From assembly GCF_900460065.1 (NCBI RefSeq), contig NZ_UAVD01000027.1, positions 1 through 64,000 on the forward strand: a stretch of 64,000 nucleotides of DNA. The letters run 5' to 3'. Below, in pieces: positions 1 through 9,200 of the stretch. The stretch's first letter is position 1. Each line of letters begins with the position of its first letter. Source of the stretch: Streptomyces griseus (GTDB taxonomy: Bacteria > Actinomycetota > Actinomycetes > Streptomycetales > Streptomycetaceae). The translations under genes were made by a program, and so were the position numbers. Under the pieces are notes generated by a model, which saw nothing but the letters and a program-made list of their open reading frames with translations, did no database searches and was not told the DNA's origin.

Positions 1-892
1 CGGCCCAGCGGCCGGCCACGTTCTGGGTGGGGGTGTCCTCCCAGAGGACCTCGTTCATCGCCTCGGCGACACTGTGCCGGCCGCCGGAGAGCGAGGCGGC
101 GAACCGGTCGTCGGTGAGCATGAGGCGCAGCGAGTTGCCCATCCAGTCGGCGGTCGGCTGGTGGCCGGCCGCCATCATCACCATGAGGTCCTGGGCGACC
201 TCCTCGTCGGTGAAGCCGCCGGTGTCCGCGATCATCCGGCTGGCGACGTCGTCACCGGGCTCGGCGTGCTTGTCGGCCAGCAGCCGGAACATCGACGTGG
301 CGAGGTGCTGCTGCCCGGCGAGCGCGCGCTCCCGGCCGTCGATCATGTCGTTGATCGCGCCGACCAGCGGGTGGGCCTCCTCGTCGGAGAAGCCGTAGAT
401 CCTGGCCAGCACGAGGGCGGGCAGCAGCTTGGCGTACTCCGCGATGATGTCGACCGAGCCCTTGGTGCAGAACCGGTCGATCAGCTCGTCGGCGAACTCC
501 TCCGCGTACCGCTTCAGGGAGAACGGGTCGACGCCCTCCAGCGCGTTGCTGATCATCATCGCGCGGACGCTGTGGCGCTCGCCGACCGTGTAGAGGATCG
601 AGTTCTGCTTGCGCCCGATCATCGGCAGCAGCGGCCAGTCGTCGGGGATGCGGTCCCACTGGTTCCACAGGTCGGAGTCCCGGCTGAAGAGGACCGGGTC
701 GCCGGTGACCTGGTGCAGTTCGCGGTAGCCGAGGACGAGCCAGGCGGGCACGTCGCCGTCGAGGACGACCGGGGCGATCGCCCCGTGGTCGCGCCGCATC
801 TCCCGGTAGAGCTGGACGGGGTCGCTCTGGAAGCGGGGCCCGGAGAGGGGGACGGACGTGTGGGTGACGGGGCAGCCGGAGACAGTGGTCAC
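1..892 (-). CDS. cvnE: Conservon cytochrome P450, CYP157-like (3' end outside window)
   Basis: Heme monooxygenase-fold protein, fifth gene of a conservon. The start GTG (892-890) overlaps the cvnD stop TGA, so the two are translationally coupled. About 297 codons are present; the heme-binding Cys loop lies beyond the left edge. The I-helix motif AGHQPT is visible near residue 225. The K-helix reads NEVLW where nearly all P450s have ExxR, so the conserved Arg is Trp. This ExxW form is what is known for the CYP157 family, whose members occur in Streptomyces conservons, so the change is a family trait and not a sequencing fault. Substrate unknown; the enzyme presumably works with, or is signalled by, the CvnA-D membrane complex. 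Confidence 0.88.
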   Translation of the reverse strand, partial: MTTVSGCPVTHTSVPLSGPRFQSDPVQLYREMRRDHGAIAPVVLDGDVPAWLVLGYRELHQVTGDPVLFSRDSDLWNQWDRIPDDWPLLPMIGRKQNSILYTVGERHSVRAMMISNALEGVDPFSLKRYAEEFADELIDRFCTKGSVDIIAEYAKLLPALVLARIYGFSDEEAHPLVGAINDMIDGRERALAGQQHLATSMFRLLADKHAEPGDDVASRMIADTGGFTDEEVAQDLMVMMAAGHQPTADWMGNSLRLMLTDDRFAASLSGGRHSVAEAMNEVLWEDTPTQNVAGRWA

Positions 893-1533
893 GGGGCGGG
901 CTCCGGGGTCGGGCCGGCCGCCGCCAGGGCCGCCTCGGGGGCGCGGAGGCGGGCGGCGGAGAGCGCGGCGAGGTGTTCGACGAGCGTGATGAGCACGTAC
1001 TTGCTGGACGAGCGGTCGCGGGCGTCGCACTCCACCAGCGGTACGTCGTCCGAGAGGTCCAGGGCCTCCCGGATCTGCTGCTCGCTGTGGAGCGGGCCGC
1101 CGAAGTCGTTGCACGCGACGATGAACGGCGTGCCGTGGTGCTCCAGGCGGTCGATGGCGTACCAGGAGTCGGCCAGCCGCCGGGTGTCGACGAGGACGAC
1201 CGCGCCGAGCGTGCCGGAGAACAGCCGGTCCCACAGGAACCAGAAGCGCTCCTGTCCGGGCGCGCCGAAGAGGTAGAGCACGGAGCGTTCGTCGAGCGTG
1301 ATCCGGCCGAAGTCGAAGGCCACGGTGGTGGACGACTTCGCCTGGATGCCGTCGAGGTGGTCGACGGCCTCGCCCGCGCGGGTCATGGTCTCCTCCGTGT
1401 TGAGCGGACGGATCTCGCTCACGGATCGGACCATGGTGGTCTTGCCGACCCCGAAGCCGCCGACGACAACGATCTTCAGTCCGTTGTCGGCCGTCGCGCT
1501 CAGGGCGGCGCGGTCAGAGGTTGCGGAGTCCAA
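889..1533 (-). CDS. cvnD: Conservon Ras-like GTPase CvnD
   Basis: Small GTP-binding protein of the conservon signalling complex, 214 aa. The P-loop GGFGVGKT is at about residues 25-32, followed by a switch region and DTRR and NDFGG segments. I chose TTG at 1533 (reads MDSATSDRAA) because an AGG precedes it by about 7 nt and the usual CvnD length results; the longer reading upstream lies inside cvnC. It overlaps the end of cvnC by 20 nt and is coupled to the P450. In the family CvnD binds GDP/GTP and associates with CvnA-C at the membrane in a way likened to eukaryotic G-protein systems. Confidence 0.92.
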   Translation of the reverse strand: MDSATSDRAALSATADNGLKIVVVGGFGVGKTTMVRSVSEIRPLNTEETMTRAGEAVDHLDGIQAKSSTTVAFDFGRITLDERSVLYLFGAPGQERFWFLWDRLFSGTLGAVVLVDTRRLADSWYAIDRLEHHGTPFIVACNDFGGPLHSEQQIREALDLSDDVPLVECDARDRSSSKYVLITLVEHLAALSAARLRAPEAALAAAGPTPEPAP

Positions 1534-1885
1534 CGAGCACCTGTTCCAGGATGTCGGGGTCGGGGAGCCGGTCCGCGACACGGGCTGTACGGGGGTGGCG
1601 GGCGCTGATCCGGCCGGTGTCGAGCAGGTCGCACAGCATGATGCGCACGATGCTGACCGGCAGGTTCAGGGTCGCCGCTATCTCGACGACGGCGGTGGGG
1701 CCCTGGCACATGCGCAGGATCGCGACGTGCTCGGACTGCATCCCGGGGGCCGGGTCGCACTCGGCGACGACGAGCGTCACCAGGTCGAACGCGGCGGAGT
1801 CGGAGCGGCTGCGGCCCCCGGTGAGGGTGTACAGCCGGTCCGGATCCTCGTCGCGGCCCGGTCGGGGGCGGGGTGCCGTCGTCAT
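1514..1885 (-). CDS. cvnC: Conservon DUF742 protein CvnC
   Basis: DUF742 protein, 123 aa, third conservon component. Its start ATG overlaps the cvnB stop (ATGA). The sequence contains the typical LYTLTGGR segment near residues 18-25, and a winged-helix-like C-terminal half containing the segment LPVSIVRIML. Family members bind CvnB and CvnD in the membrane-associated complex. No enzymatic residues are apparent. Confidence 0.93.
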   Translation of the reverse strand: MTTAPRPRPGRDEDPDRLYTLTGGRSRSDSAAFDLVTLVVAECDPAPGMQSEHVAILRMCQGPTAVVEIAATLNLPVSIVRIMLCDLLDTGRISARHPRTARVADRLPDPDILEQVLVGLRNL

Positions 1886-2301
1886 ACGGTCGGGGTCTCG
1901 ACGGGTTCGCGCGGCGGCGCGACGAGGTGCTCGCCGAGCTGCTCGACGAGCTCGCTCATGTTGTGGCCGACGAGGCCCACGTCGGAGTCCTCGTCGGCGA
2001 CGACGGCCAGGTGGGCCCCGGCCCCCGCCTCGACGATGAACAGCACGCCGCCGTAGAACTCGGCCATCGCGGACCGTACGCCGCCGGTGCCGTCGCCGAA
2101 TTCGATGGACGCGCCGTGCGAGAGGCTCTGGATCCCGGCGGAGATCGCGGCCAGCTGGTCGGCCTGGTCGACGGAGAGCTCGGGGGTACGGCACAGCTTG
2201 AGGCCGTCGCGGGACAGGACGAGGGCGTGGCGGGTACCGGGGGTGCGGTCGAGCAGCCCCTCCAGCAGCCAGTTGAGCTTCTCGTCGGTGGTCGCGGTCA
2301 T
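1882..2301 (-). CDS. cvnB: Conservon roadblock/LC7 protein CvnB
   Basis: Roadblock/LC7 domain protein, 139 aa, second conservon gene. Its ATG overlaps the cvnA stop and its TGA overlaps the cvnC start, so cvnA-B-C are coupled. Roadblock proteins are small dimeric partners of Ras-like GTPases and are likely to regulate nucleotide exchange or hydrolysis in CvnD. The segment LVLSRDGLKL near residues 27-36 and the central Gly-rich FGDGTGG are typical. Confidence 0.93.
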   Translation of the reverse strand: MTATTDEKLNWLLEGLLDRTPGTRHALVLSRDGLKLCRTPELSVDQADQLAAISAGIQSLSHGASIEFGDGTGGVRSAMAEFYGGVLFIVEAGAGAHLAVVADEDSDVGLVGHNMSELVEQLGEHLVAPPREPVETPTV

Positions 2302-3845
2302 CGGGTGTTGCCTTCCGGGTGCGTGGAGTTGGCTCGTACCGCCTTGCTGAAGGTGCTGAAGCGCGCTGCCTGGACCTTCGGGTCGGTGGTGCGGGCCCGG
2401 GGGGTGTCGGCTCCGCCGGGGGTGGCGTTGCCGTTGCGGGACTCGGCGGCGGCCAGCGTGCGGCCGCGGCGGCGCTTGGGCAGGCCGCTCTCGCCGAACG
2501 CGGGCACGGCGCCCGTGGACTCGGACTCCGACTCCGCCGCCGGGGTCAGGGGCGTGGAGGCGTCGTCCTCGGGAAGGGACCGGGCCGCGGGGGCGGCGCC
2601 GGCGGTGTCCGTTCCGGCCGCCGAGGCGTGCGAGGGCTCCGGCTCGGCGGGGGCGGTGAGGGGCGCCGGGACGGCTGCCGGGGCCGGAGCCGCGGGGGCC
2701 GGGACCGTCGGCGCCGGGGCGGTCGAGCGGGAGATGAGGTCCTGGGGGAGCATCATCAGCGCCCCGGTGCCGCCCCGGGCGGACGGGCGGAAGGAGACGG
2801 TCAGGCCGTGCTTGCGGGCCAGCCGGCCGACGACGGCGAGTCCGAGGCGGGTGCCGGAGAGGTTGGTGAGGTCCTGGTGGTCGGCGGAGACCGCCTTCTC
2901 GGCGCGGCGCAGCTGCACCTCGCTCATGACGAGCCCGCTGTCCTCGACGGTGATGACGATGCCCGCCGGGACCTCCTCCACGTAGACGTGGACCTCGGCG
3001 GTCGGCGGCGAGAAGTTGGCAGCGTTGTCGAGGAGTTCGGCGAGCGCGTGCATGACGCCCTCGGCGGCGTGACCGGCGATGGCGACATCGCTGGTGGAGT
3101 GCAGGCGGACCCGCTGGTAGCTGCCGATCCGGCCCATCGCGCCGCGCAGGATCGACTCCATGACGATCGGCTTCGCCCAGCGCCGCCCGGAGCGGGCCCC
3201 GGTCAGCACGGCGATGGAGTCGGCGAGACGGCCCGCCTGGGCGGTGCGGTGGTCCAGGTGGAGCAGGTCCCCGAGGACGGACTCGTCGGAGTGCCGGTGC
3301 TCCATCTCGCGGAGGTCGGCCAGCATGCTGGTGGCCAGGGCCTGCATCCGCCCCGCCGCGTTGGCGCAGGCGGCGACGGCCGCGGAGCGCTCGGTCTCGG
3401 CGCGGGTGGCACGGGCGGTCAGCCGGTCGACGGAGACCGCCAGCCGGCCCTGTTCGGCGGCGGCCGCCGCGGCGATCCGCTCGTTCTCGGCGCGGGCGTC
3501 GGCGACGACCCGGGCGGTCTCGGCGGAGGCGGCGCCCTTGATCCGGGCGGTCTCCGCGGTGAACCGCTGGGCCTCGACGGCGGAGGCGGAGACCAGGCGG
3601 GAGGTCTCGGCGGTGAACCGCTGGGCGTCGGCGGCCCGCAGGGCGCGCAGGTTCCGCGCGGTCCCCAGGGTGTGGGCGGTGACGGCCACGCAGACGCTCA
3701 GCAGCACGGCGGCTGCGCCCGCGCCCCAGGCCAGGGGGGTCCGAACCTCGTCGGGGGCCGCGGCGACGCCCCACAGGGTCAGCGTGCCGGTTGCGGCTGC
3801 CGAGATCAGCAGGGCGAGTGCGGTGGGCCGGTGTGAGGGGCGCAA
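2298..3845 (-). CDS. cvnA: Conservon sensor histidine-kinase-like protein CvnA
   Basis: Membrane sensor with a kinase-type ATPase domain, 515 aa. Two transmembrane segments (about residues 9-29 and 38-60) are followed by a long Ala/Glu-rich coiled coil with repeated RFTAET, a DHp-like LDHR (H199), then HATPase_c with N-box ELLDNAANF (270-278), EDSG (301) and GTRLG (331). The C-terminal 145 residues are Pro/Ala-rich and low complexity. Start chosen as TTG 3845 with GAGGA 6 nt upstream; no nearer ATG/GTG precedes the first membrane segment. First gene of the conservon, so the promoter should lie in 3846-4104. No response regulator is encoded alongside, as is normal for conservons. Confidence 0.92.
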   Translation of the reverse strand: MRPSHRPTALALLISAAATGTLTLWGVAAAPDEVRTPLAWGAGAAAVLLSVCVAVTAHTLGTARNLRALRAADAQRFTAETSRLVSASAVEAQRFTAETARIKGAASAETARVVADARAENERIAAAAAAEQGRLAVSVDRLTARATRAETERSAAVAACANAAGRMQALATSMLADLREMEHRHSDESVLGDLLHLDHRTAQAGRLADSIAVLTGARSGRRWAKPIVMESILRGAMGRIGSYQRVRLHSTSDVAIAGHAAEGVMHALAELLDNAANFSPPTAEVHVYVEEVPAGIVITVEDSGLVMSEVQLRRAEKAVSADHQDLTNLSGTRLGLAVVGRLARKHGLTVSFRPSARGGTGALMMLPQDLISRSTAPAPTVPAPAAPAPAAVPAPLTAPAEPEPSHASAAGTDTAGAAPAARSLPEDDASTPLTPAAESESESTGAVPAFGESGLPKRRRGRTLAAAESRNGNATPGGADTPRARTTDPKVQAARFSTFSKAVRANSTHPEGNTR

Positions 3846-4104
3846 TCGGAGTCCTCGGTGGCGGACGGTATGAGGGGCGGAGCGGTACGGACCGGGCTAA
3901 ACGGACCAGGCGATTTCAGGACAGTTCGGCACGGTTACGGGCGATCATGCACAACTGGAGCTGCCAATTCCTGCGCAAGTCTTGGTCACTATAGGAGACT
4001 TGACGGTCTGTTTGGGAAGATCTTGTGGGCTTTTTTGTACTGCTTACGTGCTTTGATCCGGTCGCATCCCAAGAGTTCACCTGACGCGACGGCATGCTGA
4101 GACC
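3846..4104. promoter_or_regulatory. Divergent promoter region between cvnA and the FAD/Fe-S oxidase
   Basis: A 259-bp gap that is distinctly AT-richer than its surroundings and must hold the cvn promoter and that of the next gene. On the minus strand TATAGT (3993-3988) is a good -10 candidate but has no convincing -35 at normal spacing. On the plus strand CATGCT (4093-4098) lies 6 nt before the ATG at 4105, which would make that transcript leaderless; no clear -35 is visible. Individual hexamer calls are weak. Confidence 0.4.
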
Positions 4105-6990
4105 ATGGCCGAACAGCATCCACCGCATACGGACACGCCCCCGGCAGCAGCCCCGGTGTTCGTCGCCGCGCTCCGCTCCGCCGTGCGCGGCGCGAGCGAC
4201 TTCGGGGCCACCGCACGCGCGCTGACGACGATGGACGCCTCCAACTACCGCCGGGTCCCGCTCGGCGTGCTCGCCCCGCGCGACGCCGACGACATCGCCG
4301 CCGCCCTGGCCGTCTGCCGGGAGCACGGGGTGCCGGTGGTGGCGCGCGGCGGCGGCACGTCCATCGCCGGACAGGCCACCGGCACCGGACTCGTCCTCGA
4401 CCTCACCCGCCATCTGCGCACGATCCTCGACCTGGACCCCGCCGCCCGCACCGCCGTCGTCCAGCCGGGTGTGATCCTCGACGACCTGCGGGCCGCAGCC
4501 GCGCCCCACGGCCTGACCTTCGGCCCCGACCCCTCCACCCACAGCCGCTGCACCCTCGGCGGGATGATCGGCAACAACTCCTGCGGCGCCCACTCGGTGG
4601 CCTGGGGCACCACGGCCGACAACGTGCGCAGGCTGTCGGTGGTCCGCTACGGGGGCGAGCGCCTGCACCTGGAACAGGGGAGCGGCGCAGGGCCCGAGGG
4701 CGTCGGCGCACTCGTCGCCGACCACCTCGCCCTCCTGCGCACCGGCTACCCCGGCCTCCCGCGCCGCATCTCCGGCTACGCGCTCGACGCCCTGCTCCCC
4801 GAACACCCCGGCGGCCCCGACCCGGTCCGGGCGTTCTGCGGCAGCGAGGGCACCCTCGGCGTCGTCACCGAGGCCACCGTCCGCCTGGTCGAGGCCCCGC
4901 GCGCCCGGGCCCTGGCCGTCCTCGGGTACGCCGACGAGTCCGCCGCCGCCGACGCCGCCCCCGGCCTCCTGCCGTACCGCCCGCTCACCGTCGAGGGCAT
5001 GGCCGCCGACCTCGTCACCCGGACCGCCGGGCTGCCGCGCGGGGCCGCCTGGCTGTTCGTCGAGACCGGCGGCGACACCCCGGCCGAGGCGAAGGCGCAC
5101 GCGCGGCGCGTCCTGCGGGCGGCCGACGCCGTCGACGGGACCGTCGTCACGGACCCGGCCGGGCAGCGGGCCCTGTGGCGGATCCGCGAGGACGCCGCCG
5201 GAACCGCGACCCGGATGCCCGACGGCACGGAGGCCTGGCCCGGGTGGGAGGACTGCGCGGTGCCGCCCGCCCGGCTCGGCGCATACCTCCGCGACTTCCG
5301 CGCCCTCCTCGCCGAACACGGCCTGCGCGGTGCCCCGTACGGCCACTTCGGCGACGGCTGCGTCCACGTCCGCATCGACTTCGACCTGATCACCGAGGCC
5401 GGGGTGGCCCGCTTCCGCCGGTTCTCCGAGGAGACGGCCGACCTCGTCGTCGCCCACGGCGGCTCCCTCAGCGGCGAGCACGGCGACGGGCAGGCGCGCG
5501 CCGAGCTGCTGCCCCGCATGTACGGGCACGAACTCGTCGCCCTCTTCGGCCGGTTCAAGGACCTGTGGGACCCGGACAACGGGCTGAACCCGGGGATGCT
5601 GGTCCGCCCGGACCGCCTGGACGAGAACCTGCGCTTCTCCGTCCTCCCCGAGCGCCCCGTCGACGTGGAGTTCGGCTACCCGCAGGACGGCGGTGACTTC
5701 GCGGGCGCGGTCCGCCGCTGCGTCGGCGTCGCCAAGTGCCGCACGACCGGGCCGAGCGGCGCGGGCGTCATGTGTCCGTCCTTCCGGGCGACCGGCGAGG
5801 AGGCCCACTCGACCCGGGGCCGGGCCCGGCTGCTCCACGAGATGCTCGCGGGCGAGGTCATCACGGACGGCTGGCGCAGCACGGAGGTCCGGGACGCGCT
5901 CGACCTCTGCCTCTCCTGCAAGGGCTGCCGCAGCGACTGCCCGGTGGGCGTCGACATGGCCACGTACAAGGCGGAGTTCCTGCACCACCACTACCGGGGC
6001 CGGCTGCGCCCCGCCGCCCACTACGCGATGGGCCGCCTCCCGCGCTGGCTGCGCCTCGCCGCGCCCTTCGCCCGCCCCCTCAACGCGCTGGCCCGGCTGC
6101 GACCCCTCGCCGCGGTCGCGAAACGGCTGGCCGGCATCGCGCCCGAGCGCGCGATCCCGGTGCTGGCGACCCAGACGTACAGCCGGTGGCTGCGCCGCCG
6201 CCGGGGGAGGGGGACCCGGATCCTCTCCTCGGACCGGGTGGTGGCGCTCTGGGCGGACACCTTCACCGAACACCTCTCCCCCCAGGTCGGCCGGGCGGCG
6301 GTCCGCGTCCTGGAGGAGGCGACGGGGCGCACGGTGCTGCCGCCCCCGCGCGGGCTGTGCTGCGGGCTCACGTACGTATCGACCGGGCAGCTCGACGCGG
6401 CCCGCAGGGTGATGCGCCGCACCCTGGACCGGCTGGACCTCTTCCCCGGGCAGCCCCTCGTCGTCCTGGAGCCGAGCTGCGCCGCGACCCTGCGCACCGA
6501 TCTGCCCGAGCTCCTTCCCGACGACCCGCGTGCAGCCGAACTGGCTTCGGCGGTGCGGACGTTCGCCCAGTACCTGGAGGAGTACGCCCCCGGCTGGACA
6601 CCGCCCCGCCTGGACCGCCCGGCCGCCGGCCAGACGCACTGCCACCAGCACGCGGTCCTCGGCGACGCGGCGGAGCGGAGACTGCGCGAACGGCTGGGCC
6701 TCACCGGCGAACTCAGCGGCGGCTGCTGCGGACTCGCCGGGAACTTCGGCTTCGAGAAGGGCCACTGGGAGGTGTCCGTCGCCTGCGCGGAGGAGCGGCT
6801 GCTCCCCGCCGTACGGGACGCGGAACCCGGTACGGAACTGCTCGCGGACGGCTTCTCCTGCCGTACGCAGCTCGACCAGCTGGCCGGGCGGCGGGCCCGG
6901 CATCTCGCGGAGGTCGTCGCGGAGGCCGTGGAGCAGGCCGCGAAGGGCCCCGCGAGGGCCTCGCGGGAGGGGCCCGGGGGCCGGGCGTAG
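4105..6990 (+). CDS. Fused FAD-linked oxidase / Fe-S (CCG-domain) oxidoreductase, D-2-hydroxyacid dehydrogenase-like
   Basis: Predicted quinone- or electron-carrier-linked 2-hydroxyacid (D-lactate/glycolate type) dehydrogenase, 961 aa. N-terminal FAD-binding PCMH domain with GGGTSIAGQ (82-90) and GNNSCGAHS, then the FAD-oxidase C domain (GHFGDGCVHVR, SGEHGDG). A ferredoxin-like region follows with C539, C545, C557 and then C602-x2-C605-x2-C608-x3-C612-P. Two cysteine-rich CCG domains close the protein (CCGLTYVS, CCGLAGNFG). This order equals GlcD plus GlcF fused in one chain, as in known DLD-type fusions. Only a weak GAGA stands before the ATG. The exact substrate cannot be read from sequence. 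Confidence 0.9.
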   Translation: MAEQHPPHTDTPPAAAPVFVAALRSAVRGASDFGATARALTTMDASNYRRVPLGVLAPRDADDIAAALAVCREHGVPVVARGGGTSIAGQATGTGLVLDLTRHLRTILDLDPAARTAVVQPGVILDDLRAAAAPHGLTFGPDPSTHSRCTLGGMIGNNSCGAHSVAWGTTADNVRRLSVVRYGGERLHLEQGSGAGPEGVGALVADHLALLRTGYPGLPRRISGYALDALLPEHPGGPDPVRAFCGSEGTLGVVTEATVRLVEAPRARALAVLGYADESAAADAAPGLLPYRPLTVEGMAADLVTRTAGLPRGAAWLFVETGGDTPAEAKAHARRVLRAADAVDGTVVTDPAGQRALWRIREDAAGTATRMPDGTEAWPGWEDCAVPPARLGAYLRDFRALLAEHGLRGAPYGHFGDGCVHVRIDFDLITEAGVARFRRFSEETADLVVAHGGSLSGEHGDGQARAELLPRMYGHELVALFGRFKDLWDPDNGLNPGMLVRPDRLDENLRFSVLPERPVDVEFGYPQDGGDFAGAVRRCVGVAKCRTTGPSGAGVMCPSFRATGEEAHSTRGRARLLHEMLAGEVITDGWRSTEVRDALDLCLSCKGCRSDCPVGVDMATYKAEFLHHHYRGRLRPAAHYAMGRLPRWLRLAAPFARPLNALARLRPLAAVAKRLAGIAPERAIPVLATQTYSRWLRRRRGRGTRILSSDRVVALWADTFTEHLSPQVGRAAVRVLEEATGRTVLPPPRGLCCGLTYVSTGQLDAARRVMRRTLDRLDLFPGQPLVVLEPSCAATLRTDLPELLPDDPRAAELASAVRTFAQYLEEYAPGWTPPRLDRPAAGQTHCHQHAVLGDAAERRLRERLGLTGELSGGCCGLAGNFGFEKGHWEVSVACAEERLLPAVRDAEPGTELLADGFSCRTQLDQLAGRRARHLAEVVAEAVEQAAKGPARASREGPGGRA

Positions 6991-7041
6991 CGGCCGGGAG
7001 GGGGAGGTCCCGGGCTCACCGCGTCGCGCCCCGGCCCCGGC

Positions 7042-7932
7042 TCAGTGTGTCGCGCCCCGGGCGACGATCTCGCGGGCCAGCGCGGCCAGCTCCGGCAGGG
7101 CGGGGTGGCCGGGGGCGTCGCGGCGGGCGAGGAGGACCGGGACGCCCGGGGCGTCGTCGAGCGGGATGTAGACGACCCCCGTGTGCGGGTGCAGGGTCGC
7201 GGTCGAAGCGGTGGACACCCCGCTGCCGCGGCCCGCGGCGATCGCCGTGAGCCAGTCGTCGGTGTTCCCGACGGTGACGGTGGTGGCGGGCCGGGCGTGC
7301 GGCGGCCACAGGCCGGCGGTGGTCGTGCCGGAGACGGTGTTCAGGACGACGGGGCCCTCCGCGAGATCGGCGAGGGCGAGCGAGGCCCGCCCCGCCAGCG
7401 GCCCGTCCGCCGTCACCGCCGCCACCCGCACCTCGGTGAACAGCACCTCGGCGACGAGCCCCGGCGCGTCCACCGGCCCCCGCAACAGCGCCGCGTCGAC
7501 CTCGCCCCGGGTCAGCCCGGCGGTGCGGTCGTCGATCCGGAGCAGCTCCAGCGGGGTCCCCGGATGCCGCTCCTGCCAGGCCCGCAGCAGCGGTGTGGTG
7601 TAGGGCCCGAACGCGGACCAGGCGTGCCCGAGCCGCAGCGGCCAGGTCCGCAGCCGCCCGGGGTCGAGGGCCTCGTCGAAGGCGGCGACCGCGGCGGCGG
7701 CCTTGTCGCGGAAGGCGACCCCGTCGGCGGTCAGGGCGAGGTGGTGGGTGGAACGGTCGACGAGCCGGACCCCCAGGTGCCGCTCCAGCGCCGCGAGGGT
7801 GCGGGACACGGCGGGCTGGGTGAGCCGGAGGCGGGCGGCGGCGCGCGTGATGTTCAACTCGTCGGCGACCGCGAGGAACGCCCGCAGATGCCGGAGTTCC
7901 ACGGGGCGGCCGGTGGTGGGCGCTTCGTTCAT
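7042..7932 (-). CDS. LysR-family transcriptional regulator
   Basis: LysR-type DNA-binding regulator, 296 aa. N-terminal winged HTH at about residues 10-68 (LRAFLAVADELNITRAA, LTQPAVSRTLAALE), then a periplasmic-binding-fold effector domain. Start ATG 7932 places the HTH at the usual distance from the N-terminus; the longer open frame upstream runs into the intergenic region and is not coding. It is divergent from an EamA exporter with 172 bp between them, the usual arrangement for a LysR protein controlling its neighbour. Effector unknown. Confidence 0.92.
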   Translation of the reverse strand: MNEAPTTGRPVELRHLRAFLAVADELNITRAAARLRLTQPAVSRTLAALERHLGVRLVDRSTHHLALTADGVAFRDKAAAAVAAFDEALDPGRLRTWPLRLGHAWSAFGPYTTPLLRAWQERHPGTPLELLRIDDRTAGLTRGEVDAALLRGPVDAPGLVAEVLFTEVRVAAVTADGPLAGRASLALADLAEGPVVLNTVSGTTTAGLWPPHARPATTVTVGNTDDWLTAIAAGRGSGVSTASTATLHPHTGVVYIPLDDAPGVPVLLARRDAPGHPALPELAALAREIVARGATH

Positions 7933-8039
7933 GCGTGGGGAGCATAACGGGAGCTTGATCGGTATTTCACGGAACGCGCGGGGGTCCCTACGGTGAAGGG
8001 GAGCCGACGGCCGGGCGGTGCGCCATTCCGTACCGTCCA

Positions 8040-8055
8040 GTCCATTACAGTGGAC
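8040..8055. promoter_or_regulatory. Inverted repeat overlapping the EamA -10 region
   Basis: GTCCA-TTACAG-TGGAC, perfect 5-bp arms, containing a possible -10 TACAGT (8046-8051) for the plus-strand exporter. No good -35 is seen, which fits a promoter needing an activator such as the adjacent LysR protein. Assignment is inference from position. Confidence 0.4.
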
Positions 8056-8104
8056 CGGGTCGTGCAGTGAGCCGTCCCGTCCCCGTCCCCTCGGAAGGTC
8101 CCCC

Positions 8105-9070
8105 GTGAACGACCAGCGCAGCGCCGCCGAACCGGCCGCCGCAGCCGTCGCCGTACCCGAAGCGGTGGCGGCCTTCGATGGCGCCGCGCCCGCCCGGCGG
8201 ACCGGGGCCGAGCGCCGGGCGGCGCTGACGCCGATCGTGCTGGTGGTCGCCGGCGGCCTGTCCGTCCAGTTCGGCTCGGCGGTCGCGGCCCTCCTGATGC
8301 CGAAGGCGGGCGCGCTGGGCGTCGTCACCCTGCGGCTCGCGGCCGCCGCGCTGATCCTGCTGGTGATCTGCCGGCCGAAGCTGCGCGGCCACTCGCGTGC
8401 CGACTGGGGCACGGTGCTCGCCTTCGGCGTCGCCATGGGCGGCATGAACACCCTCTTCTACCTGGCCCTGGACCGGATCCCGCTGGGCATCGCCGTCACC
8501 CTGGAGGTGCTCGGCCCACTGGCCCTCTCGGTGTTCGCCTCCCGCCGCATGGTCAACCTCGTGTGGGCGGGCCTCGCCCTCGTCGGCGTCGTCCTGCTGG
8601 GCGGCGGCGGCTTCGACCGCCTCGACCCGGTCGGCGCGGCGTACGCCCTGGGCGCCGGGGCGATGTGGGCGGCGTACATCGTCTTCAGCGCCCGCACCGG
8701 CCGTCGCTTCCCGCAGGCGGACGGGCTGGCGCTGGCGATGGTGGTCGCGGCGGTCCTCTCCCTGCCGCTCGGCATCATCGAGTCCGGGGCGAAGCTCACG
8801 GTCCCGTCCACGGTGGCGCTCGGCGCGGCGGTGGCGGTCCTCAGCTCGGTCCTCCCGTACACCCTGGAGCTGATGGCGCTGCGCCGGCTGCCCGCGCCCA
8901 CGTTCGCCGTGATGATGAGCCTGGAGCCGGCCATCGCCGCGGGTGCGGGCTTCCTCATCCTGGACCAGGCGCTCTCCACCACGGACGCCCTCGCCATCGC
9001 CCTGGTCATCGGGGCCAGCGTCGGCGCGGTGCGCAGCCGGACGGGGTCGGCGCCACGACGCGAGGGGTGA
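8105..9070 (+). CDS. EamA/RhtA-type drug/metabolite exporter
   Basis: Ten-helix inner membrane transporter of the DMT superfamily (two EamA repeats), 321 aa. Hydrophobic segments run from about residue 40 to the C-terminus, with the typical LEVLGPLALS and LEPAIAAGAGFLIL motifs at the ends of the two repeats. GTG 8105 is preceded by GGAAGG; the 30-residue Ala-rich N-terminus is cytoplasmic. Family members export amino acids, thiols or purine-like metabolites. Probably regulated by the divergent LysR protein. Confidence 0.9.
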   Translation: MNDQRSAAEPAAAAVAVPEAVAAFDGAAPARRTGAERRAALTPIVLVVAGGLSVQFGSAVAALLMPKAGALGVVTLRLAAAALILLVICRPKLRGHSRADWGTVLAFGVAMGGMNTLFYLALDRIPLGIAVTLEVLGPLALSVFASRRMVNLVWAGLALVGVVLLGGGGFDRLDPVGAAYALGAGAMWAAYIVFSARTGRRFPQADGLALAMVVAAVLSLPLGIIESGAKLTVPSTVALGAAVAVLSSVLPYTLELMALRRLPAPTFAVMMSLEPAIAAGAGFLILDQALSTTDALAIALVIGASVGAVRSRTGSAPRREG

Positions 9071-9200
9071 GCCTGGGCTCGCCCGCCGCCCCGAGCCGCC
9101 CCGGCGGTCGGCGGGCGGGATCCGGGAGGAGCCCGGCCCGGGAGTCGGCGATGGCGTCGCACGGAAGCGGTCCGGGAGCAGGCCGATCCCGGACCGGCCT

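Noticed and set aside
3916..6903. 995-codon minus-strand frame opposite the FAD/Fe-S gene
   Set aside because: Low-complexity Gly/Ala/Arg/Val shadow; the plus strand carries complete FAD and Fe-S motifs.
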